Below are positions 35,436 through 44,693 of a stretch of DNA of 57,383 nucleotides, piece after piece (within the stretch, counting starts at the first letter, position 1; every line of letters begins with the position of its first letter). Source of the stretch: Oxalobacteraceae bacterium. Lineage in GTDB: Bacteria; Pseudomonadota; Gammaproteobacteria; Burkholderiales; Burkholderiaceae_D. The stretch covers positions 1-57,383 of the forward strand of contig JANXTY010000024.1 of NCBI GenBank assembly GCA_025352145.1, written 5' to 3'. Below the pieces are notes generated by a model, which was not told the origin of the DNA, searched no databases, and saw only the letters and a list, made by a program, of their open reading frames with translations. The position numbers and the translations under genes are program-made.

Positions 35436-36509
35436 ATGACATACGATAACGAAAAAAAAGAAGATCCAACATATCCATCCTGCGACGCCCTGCCGATTTC
35501 CCAACAGGGATTGGATATAGCAGAAAAACATCTGCGCGACATTCTTTCCCTCGCTATCAGACATACCTCTCTGCATGCGGCAATCGTCGTCTTTGATTCT
35601 CAATGCGCTTTAGCCATAGCATTGACCAAAGCCTATCGCCTCTGCATCCCGACCGCACAATTTATCGATTTTGATGCAGTGTCGCCGACCGAGATACTGG
35701 CTGCCTTTGAGCCACTCGCCGCCTCCGATTTAGTCGTCCTCATCCAGTCCACCAATTTTCGTCTCGAAGCGTATCGGCTGCGGGTGGAACTTTTTAAACG
35801 TTCGCTCAAGGTGATTGAACATCCGCATCTGGCGCGCATGCCGGGCCTGGAAGCGCTCTATTACATCGACTCGCTCGCCTACGATCCTGTCTATTTCCGG
35901 GGCGTTGGCAATGCACTGAAAAGCAGGATTGATCGCGCACGCAGCGGTGTGATCGACAGCGGAGGTGAGCGGCTCCTATTTGAATCACCTTTCGAATCTG
36001 CGAAACTCAATATTGGCGATTACACTGACATGAAAAATATAGGAGGCCAGTTCCCCATCGGAGAAGTGTTTACGGAAGCGCAAGAGCTGGAATCGGTTAA
36101 CGGACGTGTGCGTATTTTTGTTTTTGGCGATACATCATTTTCCGTAAACAAACCGGAGAAACCCCTTACGCTCGTGGTGACCAAAGGCAGGGTGACAGAG
36201 GTCGTCGATTCAACGCCGGAGTTTGACCTGGTACTGGCCAACATCCGTGCCGATGAGGGAGAGGTCTGGCTACGCGAACTGGGCTTCGGAATGAACCGTG
36301 CATTTTCGCAAGACCGCACGGTCAGCGATATCGGGACCTATGAACGCATGTGTGGCATCCATCTCTCTCTCGGTGCGAAACATGGGGTCTACAACAAACC
36401 GCATATCCGGCGTGCGGATGCCAAGCACCATGTTGACGTATTTGCGGTCACCCACAAGGTATATCTGGACGAGGAGGTGGTGTATGAAAATGGCGCCTGG
36501 CAAGTCTAG
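35436..36509 (+). CDS. M29-like aminopeptidase (leucyl aminopeptidase T family)
   Basis: The protein (357 residues from the ATG at 35436) shows features of M29 metallo-aminopeptidases: a DLVVLIQSTN N-terminal segment, GGQFPIGEVFTEAQ with the metal-binding Glu, GRVRIFVFGDTSF, LRELGFGMN, ERMCGIHLSLGAKHGVYNK and HHVDVFAV with possible metal-binding His and Asp. The open frame extends to an ATG at 35289, but those 49 residues look unstructured. M29 enzymes remove N-terminal residues from peptides using two Co or Zn ions. Proteobacterial members of this kind are poorly studied. The gene converges with the giant coiled-coil gene, only about 70 bases apart, with no obvious functional link. Confidence 0.75.
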   Translation: MTYDNEKKEDPTYPSCDALPISQQGLDIAEKHLRDILSLAIRHTSLHAAIVVFDSQCALAIALTKAYRLCIPTAQFIDFDAVSPTEILAAFEPLAASDLVVLIQSTNFRLEAYRLRVELFKRSLKVIEHPHLARMPGLEALYYIDSLAYDPVYFRGVGNALKSRIDRARSGVIDSGGERLLFESPFESAKLNIGDYTDMKNIGGQFPIGEVFTEAQELESVNGRVRIFVFGDTSFSVNKPEKPLTLVVTKGRVTEVVDSTPEFDLVLANIRADEGEVWLRELGFGMNRAFSQDRTVSDIGTYERMCGIHLSLGAKHGVYNKPHIRRADAKHHVDVFAVTHKVYLDEEVVYENGAWQV

Positions 36510-36577
36510 GTTAGGTGTAGAACTTACGCAAAATCGTCCCCACGGCCTTGCGCAAACTCGCTCCGAACAATACACCC

Positions 36578-39500
36578 TTATCGGCTGGCGACGATCCTAA
36601 CTGCATCAAGATTATTTACATTGACAGTCTTTTTCTCCCCATTTTTTGCAGCTTGTTCTGGTGACCCTGTTGAGGTGATTGACGTAGTGGAGGAGGTCAA
36701 GATGGGTAACTTTTTCAGATCATATGACTTTAGCTCATACGACATCTGCAAACCCGGTTTTTGTGCGTCTGCTGATGGGATTATTTTCATGTGCGGGGAA
36801 GATATTTTTGCAGTCGGCGTTGCAGCAATATAACTTGCCCGCACCGATGGCAAATGCGTTTGAAGCACATCCCACTGCATTGTGGCAACAAGACTCGATA
36901 GCACCAACAAGCCTGCTACCAACGAAGGCGCGCCTGAGCGTTTTTTTGGTATCGACGTATTTGCCAATTCCGGTAGCGATGATTCGGTTAGCATCTCCGC
37001 CGCGCGCTGACGCCATTGCGCCGTGTGTTCGCCCTCCTCCTTCAGGCGTTCGATCAATTCGCACGCAATTGTTTGTGCCTCCGCCTTTTCTTTGACCAAC
37101 TGAATGCGTGTAGCGTCGGCTTGATTGCTGGTATCCGCATAAGCAATCGCTCTCTCTTGCGCAGCTTCTACCGCCAGTTGCTCTGCAATCAGCTTCGCCT
37201 CCTCCGCAGCGTGCGCCTTGGCTTCCATCTCCCTGCGCTCAGAGGCCACCGATGCCAGTTGAACCGCTACGGCTGCACGTTGCGTAGCTTGCGTACAGGC
37301 AGCTTCTTCGTCACGTAATTTTTCCTCCATTGCATCCAGCTCCTTCTGTTCCAGAACAACCCGTTCGCTCGCCATCCTGGCTAGATGGGCTGCTTCCTGC
37401 GCGCGCGTGGTAACGATCTCTGCAGCCCGACGCGCAAGACTTGCCCGTTCAATTGCTTTGGAAGCACATAATTTTTCTGCGGCGCTGGCTTTTTCCTCGT
37501 TCTCCATCATTTGACGCGCAGCCAGTGCCGCTTTGCGTTGTGCAGCGGCGCCTTCAGCAGCTTGCGTACAGGCGAGTTTTTCAAGACGTAATTTTTCCTG
37601 CATGGCTTCTTGCGCCTGTTGTTCAGCGTGCGCTCTCTCATTCGCAACACATGCCAATACATTTGCTTGATTGAGGCGAGCCTCAGCCGCTTTGGCAGCT
37701 TGCTGTTCGGCTTTGGTCTGCTCAACTGATTTTTCCAGAAGAAATTTTTCTGCAATATACCTGGCCTGACTTGCCAAACGTTTTTCTTTCTCCGTTTGCT
37801 CACGTTCGGCTAACAATTTTGCGCGTGCTTGTTCAGATCGGGCACAGGCTTCCGCTTGCGCAAGCGCATTTTTTTCTGATGCTAATGTCTCTTCCATTGC
37901 AGTCAGCGTTATCTTTTTTAACTCTGCTACTTGATGTTCTGTACGTAATTTTTCACATACCGCTTCCAACGTCTTTTGTTCCGCTGCGGCACGTTCCTGC
38001 TGCACTTTTGTCAAAGCAATTGCCTGGGTCGATTGCAAGTGGGCGATTTCTGTGGCAGTACGCTGTGCTCGCGCCAACTCGCTCGCTGCTTCAAAACGCT
38101 GCTTGTCAACGCGGTCTCTTTCTTCGGTGGCCAACCTTGCATCGTGCTCCGCTTTCTCCGTTTCACTCAACTGAAAAGCATGCTGTTGGTCAACACGTGC
38201 GCGCTCTTCAGCTTCGCAACACGCAACTTCTTCAAGACGTTTTCTTTCTTTCAGCATTGCCAGCGCCTTTTGATCTGCGACCAGGCGTCCTCTTTCAGCG
38301 CTGACTAACTCAACAGATTCACGCGCTTTCAATAATGCAATGCGAGCCAGTTTTCGCTGTGTTTCGGCATGCATTTTTACCTGCGCTAATGTGAGCTTTT
38401 GCGCAGTGCATTGCGCTTCTACCGCCTCCCTTGCCTGACGTTCTGCTTCTTCCTGCTCTCGTGACAACACAGAAAATTCCCTGTCCGCCAAGGTGCGCGC
38501 TTGGGCATGTGCCCGGGCCGCTTGCTCCGAGCGCAGTTTTTCACGCAAAGCTTCTCTGGCTTGCAATTCCGCCTGTAACCGCTCTTGCTCTGCACGAGTC
38601 ACCTCAACCGCCTGACGTGCTTTCAATAAGACTTCTTGGGCAACCTTTCGCTGCAAGGCTGATTGTGCTTTTGCCTGCGTGACCACATGCTTTTCAGCCA
38701 GACAAACTGCTTCTTGTGCCTGTCTGGCCTCCCGCTCAGCATTTTCACGTGCACGTAAGAGTTCCACATGTTCTGCATCGGCGCGTGCCAGTGCTTGGGC
38801 TTCGCTTAGGGCATTTTTTTCCAATGTTAATTTTTTCTGAACCGTGTTGAGTGTGATTTTTTTCAACTCACCGCGCTGGCGTTCTGCGCGTAGTCTTTCA
38901 CGAATGGTGTCCAGTGCTTGTTGTTCTGTTGCTGCACGCTCTTGCTCTGCCTGAGTCAATTCAAGTGTTTGACTAGTTTTCAACACGACGACTTCGGTTG
39001 CCTTGCGCTCCGCTTCAAGCAGTGTTGCTACCGTCTCCACATGCCGTTTTTCTGCCCGAGCCCTCGCTTCAGAAATCACCTTTGCTTCCCGCTCAGCTTG
39101 CTCGGTTGCCCGCAGCTGTTCCAGATGCTGCAAATCAGCGCAAGCACGTGCTTCGGCCTCCAAACGAGCAGAAATTTCGGCGCGTCCTTTTTCTTGCAAA
39201 ATCGCCAGTGCCTGCTGTTCAGCAAGCATATGCTCACGCTGGGCGCCAGTGAGGGAAACGGATTCCCGGGTCCGTTGCAATATTACTTGCGCTGTCTTGC
39301 GCTCCATATCGGCATGCACTTTGGCATGAGCAAGTCTCAGTTTTTGCGCCTTCGATTGGGTCTCACTCGCTAAGCGAGCCTCCCGTTCTATCTGGACACG
39401 CGCTTGCGCCAAAGCAGCAAGTTCTTGATCTGCCAAAACACGTGCCTCTGCTTCAAGGCGAGCAGCTTGTTCGACCTCAAGTTTTTCCTGAAGCACCGAC

Positions 39501-41602
39501 AAAGCGTGCTGTTCGGCCTGTGCGCGTTCTCTTTCAATACGGGTCAATTCAACGCCTTCACGTGCTTTTCGCAAGGCTTCTTGCGCTGCCCGACGTTGCA
39601 AGGCAGCCCGTGTTTTCGCATGCGCAAGATCTTGTTTTTGTGCGATGAGTTCAGCTTCTTTTGCGTGCCGTTCCTCACACTCGGCCTGCTCACGTTCACG
39701 CAAAAGTGCGATTTGCTGCGCTTCGGCCTGTACTCGGGCTTCGGACTCTACCAGCCCTGACTCAATGGCCCGCAATTTTTGCTGTGCCAACTGCATGACT
39801 TGGTGTGCCGATTCTGCACGTTTACGCTCTGCTAACAATTTTTTGTGTATCGCATGCAATGCCTCTTGCTCGTCTTTCGCACGCAAACGTTGTACCCTTG
39901 CCAGCTCAACAGCCTCCTTCGCATTTAATAGCGCGGTCTGAGCAACCTGACGTTTCAATTCGGCATGTTCAATTGCCTGCGCCACGGTGATCTTGGCTGC
40001 CTTGCATCGGGTTTCTTCTGCAGTAGCAGCGACATAATCGGCGCTCTCCTGCATGCGCAACAATTCGGTATGCGAACGATCGGCAATGGCGCGTGTTTTT
40101 GCCTGCGCTGCGGCGTCTTCTTCGGCACGCAACCTGTCTTGCATCGCGGCGACAGCAATCTCATCGGCTTGTGCCCGTTCGCGTTCAACGCGTGCGAGTT
40201 CCAATGCCTGGCGTGCTTTGAGTGAGGCTGCTTCGGCAGCGATGCGATGGTATCTCACCTGCTCTGCGGCCGCATTCACAGCTTGCTGTTCGGTCGCCGA
40301 ACGCGTACCTGCCATCTCCGCTGCTGCTTGTTCCAGTTCAACGCGTTCTGCAGCGAGTTGTTTGGCGCGACGGTCTTCTTCAATGCGCGCCTGGGCTGCA
40401 ACTAATGACAAACGCTCGGCTTGCGCACGTTGTTTGGCTTCCTCAATACTGTTTTTCTCCGCGATGATTCGGGCACGGCCATGAACACCGGCCTGAAACT
40501 CGGCTTCAATACGCGCCATCGAGGTCGATTGCAATTGACTCTCCACTTGAATCCGCTCTTCTGTGGCAGCGCGTATCTTTTCATCCGTCTCTCGGCGCAC
40601 TTTTGCAGTCGCAGCGGCCATCGTTTCGACACGATCCAATTGTGTTGCCATGTCACGACGTTCAATGTCGGCTTGCAAGCGCAAATGCAAGGCTTCGAAT
40701 GCGCGCATTTCCGATTCTGCCCTTGCCTGCGCGGTGGCTTCGCACACCTGTTCGAGAGCGGCCCTGGCACGTGCATCTTCGCGTGCCAGGGTCTCTGCCG
40801 CCACGCGATTCAATGTCGATGCCAATGCCTCTTGATCGGCCTGCTCGCGCTGGCGTGTAAGATCGAGTGCGTCGGCATGCGCTTCAGAGAGCATCTCGGC
40901 GGTTTTTCGCGCATCTTTTTCACTCAAGGCACGTTCGCGCGCTACAACGACGAAGCGCGCTTCTGCGCGAGCACGCTCTTGTGCTTCATGCTCAGCCGCC
41001 TGCGTGGCATGGCCGCGTTCTGCCACTTGTAGACGCACTAACGCGGCCTTATTTACAGCCTCTTCTGCGGCTGCTTTTGAGCGAGCGAAAAATTCGGATT
41101 CCAGGACAAACTGTTCGGCAGCACGCTGGGCTGCCTCAGCTTCTGCCTGAGCGCGATTTTTTGCTGCGATGGCAACTTGTCCATCGACCTCTGTCCTTGC
41201 CCGCATTTCTGCGATTTCCTGTTGCGTTGCTACGGTACGTGCCTGGCTTGCAGCGCGTGCCTGGCGTTCCACTTCGAGCCGCTCCCGGCTCAGTGCAATC
41301 GCTTCTTCTGATAGCTGCGCATGCTGGAATGCTTCGGCAGCAACAGCAGCATCTACCTTGATGCGTTCTTCGGATAAAAACCGTGCACGAGCTTCGGCCT
41401 GGGCACGGTTTTCAGCAGCCACCGCCGCACGGGTTTCAGCTTCTACGCGCGCAATGGCCTCGTGAATCGTCTTGAGTTGTACGCCAGCACGAATTGGCTC
41501 CACTCTTGCCGGACCATGATTGTCGTCTTCATCCACATCATCATTGGCGGGTTGAGCAATTCGTAAAGACATTGCGTTGCGCAGTGCCTGTTTGTTATCC
41601 AT
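36578..41602 (-). CDS. Giant membrane-anchored coiled-coil protein, unassigned
   Basis: I chose the ATG at 41602 because GAGG lies five bases upstream; an upstream ATG at 41668 would add 22 basic residues. The protein has 1,674 residues. An acidic patch (DDVDEDDN) near residue 25 is followed by about 1,480 residues rich in Ala, Glu, Arg and Gln with almost no Pro or Gly, a predicted continuous coiled coil. A KKR cluster at 1553-1555 precedes one TM helix at about 1558-1580 (APSLVAGLLVLSSLVATMQW), then a polar tail of about 95 residues. By the positive-inside rule the coil is cytoplasmic and the tail periplasmic. Residues 458-1395 are repeats of 98 and 119 residues. I do not recognise a family. 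Fully extended, the coil would span about 220 nm. It is monocistronic. A scaffold or envelope-spacing role is possible but speculative. Confidence 0.85.
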   Translation of the reverse strand: MDNKQALRNAMSLRIAQPANDDVDEDDNHGPARVEPIRAGVQLKTIHEAIARVEAETRAAVAAENRAQAEARARFLSEERIKVDAAVAAEAFQHAQLSEEAIALSRERLEVERQARAASQARTVATQQEIAEMRARTEVDGQVAIAAKNRAQAEAEAAQRAAEQFVLESEFFARSKAAAEEAVNKAALVRLQVAERGHATQAAEHEAQERARAEARFVVVARERALSEKDARKTAEMLSEAHADALDLTRQREQADQEALASTLNRVAAETLAREDARARAALEQVCEATAQARAESEMRAFEALHLRLQADIERRDMATQLDRVETMAAATAKVRRETDEKIRAATEERIQVESQLQSTSMARIEAEFQAGVHGRARIIAEKNSIEEAKQRAQAERLSLVAAQARIEEDRRAKQLAAERVELEQAAAEMAGTRSATEQQAVNAAAEQVRYHRIAAEAASLKARQALELARVERERAQADEIAVAAMQDRLRAEEDAAAQAKTRAIADRSHTELLRMQESADYVAATAEETRCKAAKITVAQAIEHAELKRQVAQTALLNAKEAVELARVQRLRAKDEQEALHAIHKKLLAERKRAESAHQVMQLAQQKLRAIESGLVESEARVQAEAQQIALLREREQAECEERHAKEAELIAQKQDLAHAKTRAALQRRAAQEALRKAREGVELTRIERERAQAEQHALSVLQEKLEVEQAARLEAEARVLADQELAALAQARVQIEREARLASETQSKAQKLRLAHAKVHADMERKTAQVILQRTRESVSLTGAQREHMLAEQQALAILQEKGRAEISARLEAEARACADLQHLEQLRATEQAEREAKVISEARARAEKRHVETVATLLEAERKATEVVVLKTSQTLELTQAEQERAATEQQALDTIRERLRAERQRGELKKITLNTVQKKLTLEKNALSEAQALARADAEHVELLRARENAEREARQAQEAVCLAEKHVVTQAKAQSALQRKVAQEVLLKARQAVEVTRAEQERLQAELQAREALREKLRSEQAARAHAQARTLADREFSVLSREQEEAERQAREAVEAQCTAQKLTLAQVKMHAETQRKLARIALLKARESVELVSAERGRLVADQKALAMLKERKRLEEVACCEAEERARVDQQHAFQLSETEKAEHDARLATEERDRVDKQRFEAASELARAQRTATEIAHLQSTQAIALTKVQQERAAAEQKTLEAVCEKLRTEHQVAELKKITLTAMEETLASEKNALAQAEACARSEQARAKLLAEREQTEKEKRLASQARYIAEKFLLEKSVEQTKAEQQAAKAAEARLNQANVLACVANERAHAEQQAQEAMQEKLRLEKLACTQAAEGAAAQRKAALAARQMMENEEKASAAEKLCASKAIERASLARRAAEIVTTRAQEAAHLARMASERVVLEQKELDAMEEKLRDEEAACTQATQRAAVAVQLASVASERREMEAKAHAAEEAKLIAEQLAVEAAQERAIAYADTSNQADATRIQLVKEKAEAQTIACELIERLKEEGEHTAQWRQRAAEMLTESSLPELANTSIPKKRSGAPSLVAGLLVLSSLVATMQWDVLQTHLPSVRASYIAATPTAKISSPHMKIIPSADAQKPGLQMSYELKSYDLKKLPILTSSTTSITSTGSPEQAAKNGEKKTVNVNNLDAVRIVASR
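37691..39580 (-). repeat. Two 945-bp super-repeats inside the coiled-coil gene
   Basis: Bases 38636-39580 and 37691-38635 each encode 315 residues made of units of 98, 98 and 119. Equivalent units align between copies: for example EALRKAREGVELT with EVLLKARQAVEVT, and the 119-unit signature ELKKITL with EKNAL occurs in both. Two further units (98 and 119) precede them, up to 40231, and a 91-residue unit follows. All lengths are multiples of seven, so heptad phase is kept. Confidence 0.85.
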
Positions 41603-41668
41603 CTTGACCTCACTTGATGAGCTTTTTCGAAAGAAATGGGTACGCCGTCGGAATTTCTTAAAAAACAT

Positions 41669-42160
41669 TATCTCGGAATAAAGGACTAGGCAGATCAGAA
41701 AATAGAAGGGCTATTCAGGCTCATATCCGGCCTATGGATTTTGGATAAGCGTTCCGTGGCAAGAAAAAACACTTTTGTACCCATGAAAAAACAAAAAGTC
41801 AGAAATTTGATTTGCTGACTACGCAACATGGGTCATTGATCCAGCGAATATGTCCCTTAAGCGGCACGCAAGGCGAGCCAAAAACAGAGCGACTCGATGT
41901 GATCAACCGGGTGAGGTGTAAAGCAATCCGTCGAAAACCATTTTCAGATTAAAAATCACATTGATACAATGAACGTTAATCTCGGTGACCCTTTTGCCGA
42001 TTTGTTTATACCTTTTGTTTTATGGGGATCACTGATTTGAGCTAGTCTCCATCAGGCTTGCCCGGGAAAAGAAACGCGTGGCTTATTTTTTGGTTGCCGG
42101 TTAATTTTGTACATGGTCAAATTAAATCATGTTAGCTAAATAAAAAAGAGAGATCATCAC
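41669..42160. other. Divergent intergenic region without visible gene
   Basis: This AT-rich gap of about 490 bases separates the giant coiled-coil gene (minus) from the SRPBCC gene (plus). It should hold both promoters. I see no open frame with coding character, no RNA gene and no strong inverted repeat. Confidence 0.5.
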
Positions 42161-42574
42161 ATGAAAATTATTGTTGGAACAATGGTAAATGCGCCAATCG
42201 AAAAGGTTTGGCTTACCTACAATTCTCCCGAACATATCGTCAAATGGAATGCCGCATCTGAAGATTGGCACACTACATCTTCGTCAGTTGACTTGCGTGT
42301 GGATGGGAAATTTTCCTCTCGCATGGAAGCAAAGGATGGAAGTTTTGGGTTTGACTTTGCTGGAACCTATACAAAAGTAATCGAAAATAAGTTAATCGAA
42401 TATTCTTTTGGTAAGCGCACAGCTAAAATTGAGTTTACAGAAGTTTCAACAGGCGTAAAAATACTTGTGGAATTTGAAAGCGAAGAAACGCATTCTATTG
42501 AGCAACAAAAGCAAGGTTGGCAAGCAATTCTTAATAGCTTTACTCGTTATACCGAAGAAACAAAAAGCAGTTAA
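42161..42574 (+). CDS. SRPBCC/AHSA1-type protein
   Basis: The 137-residue protein has the START-like fold of the AHSA1 group: TMVNAPIEKVWLTYNSPEHI, VKWNAASEDWHTTSS, GKFSSRMEAKDGSFGFDFAGTY (quoted as DGSFGFDFAGTYTKV), then EFESEETHSIEQQKQGWQAI with the terminal helix. These small proteins bind hydrophobic ligands in a helix-grip cavity; the cellular role is unknown. A GAGAGA site precedes the ATG. Base composition is more AT-rich than the neighbouring genes, which hints at transfer. It is a single gene between the giant coiled-coil gene and serB. Confidence 0.85.
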   Translation: MKIIVGTMVNAPIEKVWLTYNSPEHIVKWNAASEDWHTTSSSVDLRVDGKFSSRMEAKDGSFGFDFAGTYTKVIENKLIEYSFGKRTAKIEFTEVSTGVKILVEFESEETHSIEQQKQGWQAILNSFTRYTEETKSS

Positions 42575-42866
42575 ACCGCGTTCTGCCCTGGTCGCAAGCA
42601 GCAGCTAACATCCCACTATAAATAAATCCTGCCTCTGGGCAGTTTTCGTGGCAATGGCAGCCCACTACCGCGCAACAGACATTCGTGTTCGCAACGACCC
42701 AGCGTCGCGTTCAAGAATGTGGTCGTTGGCACCAAGAAATAGGGGATACCAAACAGGTCATTGACCCCTCGTCGCGGCCACCACTCGCGGGAACCATAAA
42801 CTGTGCCCACCCTCTATATCCACCCTCTATAATAAGCGCACTTTTTTGCATCTCGACAGTCAAACC

Positions 42867-43712
42867 ATGAACCTCATACTCCAAGGCTTACACACCGACC
42901 GCGCCTCTCTTGAGCGCATCGCATCACTTGCCCAGCCTGTACGCACCGCGCCCATTCACGCGCATGCGCTGCGCTGCGAAGGGATCGACTATTCCGACCA
43001 GTTAAAAACGCGCATCGAAGCCGAAGCCACCTCTGCGCGCATCGATTACACCTTCATCAAACCCGGGCGTAAATTATCCGATTTCAGACTGGTAGCGATG
43101 GACATGGATTCAACCCTGATCACCATCGAATGCATCGACGAAATCGCCGACATGCAAGGCTTGAAACCGCAGGTAGCCGAAATCACGGAAGCAGCCATGC
43201 GGGGCGAACTGGAATTTAAAGAAAGCCTGACCCGTCGCGTCGCGCTCCTCAAAGGACTTGACGCCAGCGCATTGCAACGCGTCTACGACGAGCGCCTTCA
43301 GCTATCACTTGGCGCCGAAGCGATGCTTGCGGCAATCCAGGCGGCAGGTCTGAAAACGCTGTTAGTCTCCGGCGGGTTCACCTTCTTCACCGACCGCATG
43401 AAAACCCGCCTTGGCCTCGACGTCACCCACAGCAACACACTCGAAATCATCGATGGAAAACTCACCGGTCGCGTGTTGGGCGAGATCATAGATGCGGAAG
43501 AGAAAAAGCGCACGGTGGAACGCGTTTGTCAACAAATAGGCATCACACCGCAGCAAGCCATCGTCATGGGCGACGGCGCTAACGATCTCAAGATGATGGG
43601 AATATCAGGCTTGTCGGTAGCGTTCCGCGCCAAGCCGGTGGTGCGGACGCAGGCGGATGTGGCATTAAATTTTGTAGGGTTAGATGGAGTGTTGGCGCTG
43701 TTCGATTATTAG
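42867..43712 (+). CDS. serB: Phosphoserine phosphatase SerB
   Basis: The ATG at 42867 gives 281 residues; the open frame to a TTG at 42846 adds nothing conserved. The HAD motifs are all present: motif I AMDMDSTLITIECIDEIAD (DxDST with nucleophile Asp), motif II SGGFTFFTDRM, a conserved Lys (EEKKRTVERVC) and motif III VMGDGANDLKMM. SerB removes phosphate from O-phosphoserine in the last step of serine synthesis. The N-terminal ACT-like part is short. The gene stands alone, followed by a palindromic repeat. Confidence 0.94.
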   Translation: MNLILQGLHTDRASLERIASLAQPVRTAPIHAHALRCEGIDYSDQLKTRIEAEATSARIDYTFIKPGRKLSDFRLVAMDMDSTLITIECIDEIADMQGLKPQVAEITEAAMRGELEFKESLTRRVALLKGLDASALQRVYDERLQLSLGAEAMLAAIQAAGLKTLLVSGGFTFFTDRMKTRLGLDVTHSNTLEIIDGKLTGRVLGEIIDAEEKKRTVERVCQQIGITPQQAIVMGDGANDLKMMGISGLSVAFRAKPVVRTQADVALNFVGLDGVLALFDY

Positions 43713-43838
43713 CGGATGTTACGCAGGGCGCAGAGCTTGGAGTTCTGCTTACGCTTAGCTGGCGGTGGTATGCCCTATTGGGTGGAATATTGTGCGCCAG
43801 TGCTGGTGCAGCTATTTTTCAAGGCTGAACCAACTAAC

Positions 43839-43865
43839 GGGCACGGCATGCCGTGCCCCTACGAT
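43839..43865. repeat. Palindromic intergenic repeat, copy C
   Basis: The 20-base core GGGCACGGCATGCCGTGCCC at 43839-43858 is followed by CTACGAT, but the opposite outer arm is changed. It lies between the convergent 3' ends of serB and the nitrilase gene. Confidence 0.7.
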
Positions 43866-43898
43866 GATCAGCGTAGTGGTCAGTTTTAGGCCTACGTG

Positions 43899-44693
43899 CT
43901 ACAACACCCGATGCAGCAACGCGGGAAGATTTTCACGAATCCCAGCCAAATAAGTAGGATCGATTTCTCCTGCAACAATCCCTTCGCCTTCGGGTAATAC
44001 TGACAGGATCTTTCCCCAAGGATCGATCAGCATGCTATGTCCCCAAGTACGGCGGCCATTGACGTGCAGCCCGCCCTGCGCCGCTGCCAGCACATAACAC
44101 TGATTCTCGATGGCGCGCGCGCGCAGCAAAATCTCCCAATGCGCCTGCCCCGTTGTAAAAGTAAAAGCCGCCGGCACCACGATCAAGGCGCACTGTCCCA
44201 GCGCACGATACAACTCGGGAAAACGCACATCGTAACAAATAGACAGACCGACGCGGCCGAACGGTGCCTCAAAGCTGCTCACTGCGTCGCCGCGCACAAT
44301 GGTGCGCGATTCGTCGTAGGATTCGTCGTCTTTGGCAAACCCGAACAAATGGATTTTGTCGTAGCTGGTCACCCACTCGCCAGCCGGGTTATACACCAAC
44401 GTCGTGTTGCGCACTTTGCCTGCAACTGATGCTGTCATCGGAATGGTTCCTCCGATAAGCCAGACCTGATGCAAAGCGGCCATGCCGGCCATCCAACGTT
44501 GGATCAATCCTCCGCCCGTCGATTCGGCATGCTTTACTTTATCGGTTTCCTTGTGTCCCATCATGGGCCAGTATTCCGGCAACAACATCATCTGCGCGCC
44601 TTGCGCTGCCGCCTGTGAAATCAGTCCACGTGCGGTGCAAAGGTTGTGTTCCACGTCAGGCGTGGAAACCATTTGGATGGCGGCTATTTTCAT
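43899..44693 (-). CDS. Nitrilase-superfamily amidohydrolase (Nit1/Nit2-like)
   Basis: The 264-residue protein has the Glu-Lys-Cys triad of the carbon-nitrogen hydrolase fold: Glu in MLLPEYWPMMG, Lys in SYDKIHLFGF, Cys in LSICYDVRFPELYRALG. The CYDVRFPELYR motif is that of Nit1/Nit2-type amidases, which hydrolyse deaminated glutathione or alpha-ketoglutaramate-like omega-amides for metabolite repair. Its start overlaps the stop of yhdP by three to four bases, so the two are translationally coupled. The exact substrate is not certain from sequence. Confidence 0.9.
   Translation of the reverse strand: MKIAAIQMVSTPDVEHNLCTARGLISQAAAQGAQMMLLPEYWPMMGHKETDKVKHAESTGGGLIQRWMAGMAALHQVWLIGGTIPMTASVAGKVRNTTLVYNPAGEWVTSYDKIHLFGFAKDDESYDESRTIVRGDAVSSFEAPFGRVGLSICYDVRFPELYRALGQCALIVVPAAFTFTTGQAHWEILLRARAIENQCYVLAAAQGGLHVNGRRTWGHSMLIDPWGKILSVLPEGEGIVAGEIDPTYLAGIRENLPALLHRVL

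Noticed and set aside
28526-36535. Shared 14-mer ACTTACGCAAAATC at 28526 and 36522
   Set aside because: Several exact 14-mer pairs are expected by chance in 57 kb, and the flanks do not match.
36621-41465. Many plus-strand frames opposite the giant coiled-coil gene
   Set aside because: They repeat in step with the coiled-coil repeats and read as low-complexity Cys/Ser/Phe/Ala strings. The minus frame is continuous for over 5 kb with consistent heptads.
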